64,000 nt of DNA. Source: Halarcobacter ebronensis. Lineage in GTDB: Bacteria; Campylobacterota; Campylobacteria; Campylobacterales; Arcobacteraceae. Location: assembly GCF_013201825.1 (NCBI RefSeq), contig NZ_CP053836.1, forward strand, positions 1,860,001 to 1,924,000, given 5' to 3'. Below are positions 62,086 to 64,000 of the stretch, one piece after another. Under the pieces are notes generated by a model. The model ran no database searches. It had not been told where the DNA came from and was given only the letters and a program-made list of their open reading frames with translations. Every line of letters begins with the position of its first letter. The first letter of the stretch is position 1. Made by a program: the position numbers and the translations under genes.

Positions 62086-62514
62086 TTATTTGTCAAAATT
62101 TAATGACACTTCTTTTAGATTTTTATTTACCCTCTCCAAATATTCTATAAACTGTTCTTTCTCTTTGTTTGTAAAATTATTTAATGCAAGGTTTGATAAT
62201 GTATTAAAAGCTTTTTTAACATATCTAGCTTCCTCTTTCCCTTTTTCAGTTAAAAAGACATATAAGGATCTGCGATTACCATCTTTTGTTTTTCGTTCGA
62301 TCATCCCACTTTTTTCCATGCGATATAACAGGCTTGTAACTGTTGCGGGCTCAATTATGCAAGCCAATGCAATTTCTTTTTGTACGGAACCATTATGTTC
62401 ATATAAGTACTCTAGAATTTTGGGTTGACCTGAAGAAAGTTCTCGATCTGCTAGCTGTTCATATACCTTTTTTGTAAATAATAAGTGATTTTCCACCATT
62501 AATTTATGATACAC
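62086..62514 (-). CDS. MarR-family regulator
   Basis: A 142-residue winged-helix repressor: ADRELSSGQPKILEYLYEHNG, SVQKEIALACIIEPATVTSLLYRMEKSGMIERK and the wing TKDGNRRSLYVFLTEKG. The start is GTG with AGGAG six bases ahead. It is the first gene of an operon with padC and likely represses both, with a phenolic acid as the ligand; the promoter region shows a clear operator. Confidence 0.88.
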   Translation of the reverse strand: MYHKLMVENHLLFTKKVYEQLADRELSSGQPKILEYLYEHNGSVQKEIALACIIEPATVTSLLYRMEKSGMIERKTKDGNRRSLYVFLTEKGKEEARYVKKAFNTLSNLALNNFTNKEKEQFIEYLERVNKNLKEVSLNFDK

Positions 62515-62544
62515 AATTGTCTCCTATCTTTTAATACAATTAGA

Positions 62545-62573
62545 ATTATAATAGTTAGAATTCTAATTGTCAA
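62545..62573 (-). promoter_or_regulatory. consensus sigma-70 promoter with palindromic operator for marR-padC
   Basis: Minus strand: TTGACA (62573-62568), a 17-base spacer, TATAAT (62550-62545), both hexamers exact. The spacer holds the palindrome TTAGAATTCTAA (62555-62566), and a wider pair ACAATTAGAAT / ATTCTAATTGT (62536-62546 and 62560-62570) surrounds the -10. Protein bound there would block polymerase, so MarR autorepression and padC control are expected. The start codon is 31 bases further on. Confidence 0.8.
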
Positions 62574-62596
62574 GAGTTAGTAGTTAGTTAGTAGGG

Positions 62597-62619
62597 TCTT
62601 AGTAGGGTCAGGTGATAAC
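62597..62619 (-). repeat. REP-like element left of the transposase
   Basis: TCAGGTGATAAC at 62608-62619, with GGGTC before it. The same twelve bases occur inverted at 63533-63544, so a pair brackets the transposase gene, as REP pairs do around RAYT genes. Confidence 0.5.
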
Positions 62620-62626
62620 AATAACA

Positions 62627-63397
62627 TTATCCACCAAATCTTTTTATTATTCTATTTACTGCTGGTTGAGATATTCCTATAGTTTTTGCAATTAAATATT
62701 GAGAATATCCCTGATTATATACTTCTACTATATATCTATTTCTTATTTTCTTATCACTAATTCCATAAAAAACTTTTTTTAACTTTTCATTATCTATTTC
62801 TTTATTAATATCTGGTGCATCAACTAAGCTTGATGCTTTTTTAAGTTCTAATAAATCCTCTTTATCAATTTCCAATGAAAAAAAATCTTCTATCTCCTTT
62901 ATATTTTCTTTATATGTTTTTACTATCCATGAATTTTCTAAATATTCGGGTACTTTATCTTTTTTAAAAAAATAGAAACTTGAGCTATATGGATAATATT
63001 CTATTTTCTCTACCATTTTTGCCTTTATTGGATTTTGTTCAATATATCTCATCAAAATATAAAGATAAGCTTCATTTGTCACATACCATGACTTAAATCT
63101 TCCTTGCCACAGATGTCCTACTCTTTTATATTTTTTATTAAAATAAATTGCATAAGTAGCATTTAAGTATCTCATAAATTTTGAAAGGTTTTCCTCTATT
63201 AATTCAATCAAAAGATGGTAGTGATTACTCATTATGCAATAATTGTGCAATTTTATATTAAAGTTCTTACATCCCCTAGATAATAAATCTATAAAATACT
63301 CAAAATCATCCTTATCATAAAATACTACTCTTCTCTCTACTCCCCTATTTATTATGTGATAATATCCTGCAATCTCTATTCGTGGTCTTCTTGCCAT
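62627..63397 (-). CDS. REP-associated tyrosine transposase (RAYT)
   Basis: A 256-residue Y1-type transposase: ARRPRIEIAGYYHIINRGVE start, HUH-like metal pair in MSNHYHLLIEL near residue 57, and KSWYVTNEAYLYILMRYIEQNP with the catalytic tyrosine. The C-terminal ~50 residues hold a helix-turn-helix (YSQYLIAKTIGISQPAVNRII). RAYTs are single-copy domesticated IS200-like enzymes linked to REP sequences. It is flanked by inverted REP-like elements. Confidence 0.85.
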   Translation of the reverse strand: MARRPRIEIAGYYHIINRGVERRVVFYDKDDFEYFIDLLSRGCKNFNIKLHNYCIMSNHYHLLIELIEENLSKFMRYLNATYAIYFNKKYKRVGHLWQGRFKSWYVTNEAYLYILMRYIEQNPIKAKMVEKIEYYPYSSSFYFFKKDKVPEYLENSWIVKTYKENIKEIEDFFSLEIDKEDLLELKKASSLVDAPDINKEIDNEKLKKVFYGISDKKIRNRYIVEVYNQGYSQYLIAKTIGISQPAVNRIIKRFGG

Positions 63398-63488
63398 ACT
63401 CTCACCTTATATTAAGATAAGATTATTTTAGCTTAAGTTCTTTTTATAATTAAATTAATTACATTTTGCAATATAAATTCTTCTCTTA

Positions 63489-63547
63489 CTTGTTATTATT
63501 ATCCCTTGACTCCTATTTTTCTATTTTTTATCGTTATCACCTGATCT
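63489..63547 (+). repeat. REP-like elements right of the transposase
   Basis: GTTATCACCTGA at 63533-63544 is the inverse of the left element. A second, diverged copy lies beside it: ATTATTATCCCTTGACT near 63494-63512, which read on the other strand gives AGTCAAGGGATAATAAT, a variant of GGTCAGGTGATAACAAT on the left side. Confidence 0.45.
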
Positions 63548-63670
63548 ATTTTGTTGATTCAAATCGCCAGTTGTCACTTTTTGAAAATACTTACTCTCTA
63601 AAGTTAAATAAGAAAACTCGGAGATTAAACCATATTCTAAAGTATTGGCCATAGTTGGTTTTATTGCCAT
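63521..63670 (-). pseudogene. gene start cut off by the REP/RAYT element
   Basis: From the ATG at 63670 the frame gives MAIKPTMANTLEYGLISEFS then YLTLESKYFQKVTTGDLNQQ and, exactly at the REP sequence, NRSGDNDKK and a stop (49 residues). The start looks like a normal protein N-terminus, perhaps of a lipase-like (Mbeg1/class 3) protein. It follows two bases after the stop of the gene at the right edge, so the two formed an operon. The rest of the gene is not found left of the transposase. Confidence 0.5.
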
Positions 63671-63671
63671 C

Positions 63672-64000
63672 TTATAATCCTTTTATATCAAATAGTTGAT
63701 TTTTGCAATCTTCAAATGTTATTATTGGTTTAGTGCCAAACATAGGAGCACCTCCTCCACCGCTTATAAGCATTAAAATACCACCTCGAAATAGATTCAT
63801 AATATAAGGGGTTCCAACACGAATACTTGGAGCTACTGCTATAGTTTTATTTTTTTTAGTATCAATAAATTCAGCTTGAGATTTAAATATCTTAAATCCT
63901 AAAAGTGTATCATCTTCAGAGTCAACAAGTTTATATATATACCTAGCCTCTGATTTTTCAATAATCTCATAATCTTTTTTTGAGTTTGGGTCTAAATATA
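63672..64000 (-). CDS. partial hypothetical protein at the right edge
   Basis: The last 109 residues of a gene entering from the right. Seen: DYEIIEKSEARYIYKLVDSE, GFKIFKSQAEFIDTKKNK, VGTPYIMNLFRGGILMLISGGGGAPMF and KPIITFEDCKNQLFDIKGL. No family recognised; the glycine-rich hydrophobic segment may be membrane-associated. Overlapping spacing with the truncated lipase-like gene suggests one operon. Confidence 0.6.
   Translation of the reverse strand, partial: YLDPNSKKDYEIIEKSEARYIYKLVDSEDDTLLGFKIFKSQAEFIDTKKNKTIAVAPSIRVGTPYIMNLFRGGILMLISGGGGAPMFGTKPIITFEDCKNQLFDIKGL

Noticed and set aside
63466-63654. Plus-strand frame opposite the cut gene
   Set aside because: Runs through REP sequence against the more plausible minus-strand gene start, no ribosome site.
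1-64000. CRISPR arrays, tRNA and rRNA genes
   Set aside because: No regularly spaced short repeats and no cloverleaf or rRNA-like stretch was noticed by reading; a tRNAscan or Infernal run would be needed to be certain.

Overview
The window is AT-rich (roughly 28-30% G+C by eye) and densely coded, with short intergenic gaps, many 1-8 nt gene overlaps and AGGAG-type ribosome sites. The gene families (NhaD antiporter, class III cyclases with CHASE2, many c-di-GMP and cyclase signalling genes, a nitrogenase-associated protein, EamA/LysE exporters) fit a free-living Campylobacterota member, most likely an Arcobacter relative. This is inferred from gene content; no rRNA or other phylogenetic marker gene is present, and I found no tRNA or CRISPR array.

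Layout. 1-2.3 kb: end of a probable nitrogen-fixation cluster (NifO-like ArsC-fold protein, unknown protein) and an aldo/keto reductase. 2.3-6.3 kb: a DUF2235 lipase-like protein (type VI effector type) with a Sel1-repeat lipoprotein. 6.3-9.5 kb: accessory region holding a decayed gene remnant, two ~410 bp direct repeats, and a solitary integron-type cassette (membrane-anchored repeat protein plus an attC site). 9.5-13 kb: VWA/metallopeptidase-like protein, MoxR-type AAA ATPase, an associated unknown protein and a hemerythrin. 13-29.5 kb: ordinary metabolic, transport and regulatory genes (sfsA, IclR, DJ-1/PfpI, two paralogous hydrolases around a DUF3095 gene, PhzF, CtBP-like dehydrogenase, APC permease, EamA and LysE exporters, GNATs, DEAD helicase).

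29.8-39.3 kb: the most unusual part. It reads as an integron cassette array on the minus strand without an integrase gene (CALIN type). Attachment sites with aadA-type attC features separate cassettes carrying an Eco57I-like restriction-modification pair, a small protein with three HHTD repeats, a phospholipase-D-like plus HNH nuclease pair, a PIN-domain pair, and a Nudix gene broken by a stop inside its Nudix box. Three nearly identical 174-bp GC-rich units sit between cassettes and are bounded on both sides by the G/TT recombination dinucleotide, so they look like gene-less mini-cassettes. The first cassette of this array and the solitary cassette at 7.9 kb are preceded by the same 29-bp leader (27/29 identical) carrying a TATAAT box, ending at the cassette boundary.

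39.5-48.1 kb: housekeeping genes (guaA, nhaD, nadB, small lipoprotein, DUF721 protein, YgjP-type metalloprotease, aspartate aminotransferase, CDF transporter). 48.2-57.4 kb: a signalling/export block: MBL-GAF-HD-GYP protein, CHASE2 adenylate cyclase, two FecR-domain proteins ending in a TbpB-like barrel, and between them a TPR plus outer-membrane barrel protein resembling Slam/type XI secretion. The two FecR genes share a 572-bp stretch with one mismatch. 57.4-61.2 kb: ABC-F ATPase, YqeY-like protein, diguanylate cyclase. 61.3-64 kb: AraC remnant, phenolic acid decarboxylase with a MarR regulator whose consensus promoter holds a palindromic operator, and a REP-associated transposase that has cut a gene of an unidentified locus running off the right edge.
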